A DNA stretch of 64,000 nucleotides from Diadophis punctatus similis (Eukaryota; Chordata; Lepidosauria; Squamata; Dipsadidae), in contig JALIGW010000022.1 of assembly GCA_023053685.1 (NCBI GenBank), positions 755,501-819,500 on the forward strand, given 5' to 3'. The translations under genes were made by a program, and so were the position numbers. This document shows, one piece after another, positions 63,031 to 64,000 of the stretch. The notes under the pieces are model-generated. The model saw nothing but the letters and a program-made list of their open reading frames with translations, made no database searches and was not told the DNA's origin. Positions within the stretch are counted from its first letter, which is position 1. Each line of letters starts with the position of its first letter.

Positions 63031-64000
63031 CTGAACTTTAAAGCACAGCTTTTTAAACTTTTTTTTCCACTGCCCAGTTCTCAGTGACGCTGGGCATTTC
63101 ACGGAGAAAAACCCATAGGACCGTATAAACAAAGAGCAAAAGATGGCAAAAGCTAGGCAAGAACTAGATAACAACGAAAATGAATTAACACGACCCAGAA
63201 GCGGACTTAAACCAAAGGCCTGGGCGAGAAGGTTCTGGGTCTTCTTTCTGGAATTGGGTGCCCCTGTGCCCACTTAGGAGGAAAGAGGAAGGAAGACCCT
63301 CCCTGAGGCTGCTGCTCTTACCGGGTGGCCTCCTTTCCCACGTCAGCCTATTCCGAGTACCATTCCTCCATCTCTAGGAGAAGAAGAGGTTGCTTTTCAG
63401 CCTGGCCTGCTCAGCAAGGAATTGCAATAGAGCAGGAGGACAACTGTGGATTCTGATTTCTCTGTCCCTGCCTCTCTTTCTTCCTTTGAACTGAAATGGA
63501 GCTTCAGATCCAGCCCTTTCCAGCTGAAGCGGTTTGATTCAAAAAGACCCCTGCTGCAATTCCCTTGGAGGGCTTTTCATCTTCTTTGGCAGTCAAGCTA
63601 AGCTCTGCTGCAGGGATCTGAGGCGCCCCACACTTCAGTTTTGCTCCCGAAGAAAACTTCCTCTTTTTCACACACAGTTGTGATAAAATAAATTGATTTG
63701 TATCTGTGCACGAAAGTCAGGTTGCGGTTGGAAGTGAAAATGTCAACTGATGCAGCTGGTTCCTGGCTGTCTTTTGCTTGGTCGCTTCTTCTTTTGGGAT
63801 AAATTGTGCTGCGAAACTGATCCTCCCGGGAAGGTCAAGAGTTGAAGCTTTTTGTGCTGGCTGCCCCTCCACCTTTGGGCTGAGAAACTGGAGAAGACTC
63901 GGCCTCAGAAATCAAAGCCCTGCTGGAGTACTATAAGGAGTGGGGGAGGAACATTAGCAACCCCCCTCCCCCTTCTATCTGCTTTAAGGGTGGGCAGTGT

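Larger units (their letters stand above)
41685..64000 (+). other. Presumed PAK4 5' intron; no coding exon recognised
   Basis: Over 22 kb I see interspersed repeats, microsatellites and unique AT-richer sequence, but no open frame with domain-like content. The longest chance frames (45855-46526 minus, 52187-53074 minus) show no family motif. A more GC-rich patch at 52.5-53.15 kb contains an ATG plus a GAGGTGAGT donor near 52866-52878 that could be an alternative 5' exon; this is weak. Confidence 0.4.

Overview
The window is vertebrate nuclear DNA, most likely from a squamate reptile and perhaps a snake. It has multi-exon genes with GT-AG introns and CpG islands at promoters. Its interspersed repeats are CR1 and L2-like LINE 3' ends, a CORE/tRNA-type SINE, and two very abundant short inverted-repeat families. 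From memory these resemble repeats common in squamate introns. The species call is inference.

I could assemble four complete genes exon by exon, with every splice phase compatible. On the minus strand, head to tail, these are FBXO27-like (32565 to 29448, 297 aa, F-box plus FBA), a kelch-like BTB-BACK-kelch gene (26786 to 24305, 642 aa, family member not identified), and EML2 (22011 to 5227, 22 exons, 805 aa, coiled coil plus HELP plus WD40). On the plus strand is ACP7 (33634 to 39367, 13 exons, 437 aa, purple acid phosphatase-like metallophosphatase). FBXO27-like and ACP7 are divergent and share a GC-rich interval of 1.07 kb. FBXO17/FBXO27-ACP7-PAK4 is also the gene order on human 19q13.2. 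The CpG-rich block at 41.2-41.9 kb is therefore probably the PAK4 promoter and non-coding first exon, and 41.7-64 kb its 5' UTR intron. No PAK4 coding exon is visible.

Region by region: 1-5226 holds no coding sequence and probably includes the EML2 3' UTR. 5227-22011 is EML2, with an internal CpG island and a short in-frame alternative first exon at 14.9 kb. 22.0-24.3 kb holds the EML2 CpG promoter and a ~660 bp polypyrimidine tract. 24.3-26.8 kb is the kelch-like gene. 26.8-29.4 kb is repeats. 29.4-32.6 kb is FBXO27-like. 33.6-40.3 kb is ACP7. 41.2-64 kb is the presumed PAK4 5' region, with repeats and no recognisable exon after the first.

I found no prokaryote-type system and no convincing new gene. 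The best second-look items are where repeats meet gene structure: a CR1 tail that forms an EML2 splice acceptor, microsatellites acting as splice polypyrimidine tracts, the internal EML2 promoter, the FBXO27-like/ACP7 divergent promoter, and the unusual density of palindromic elements.
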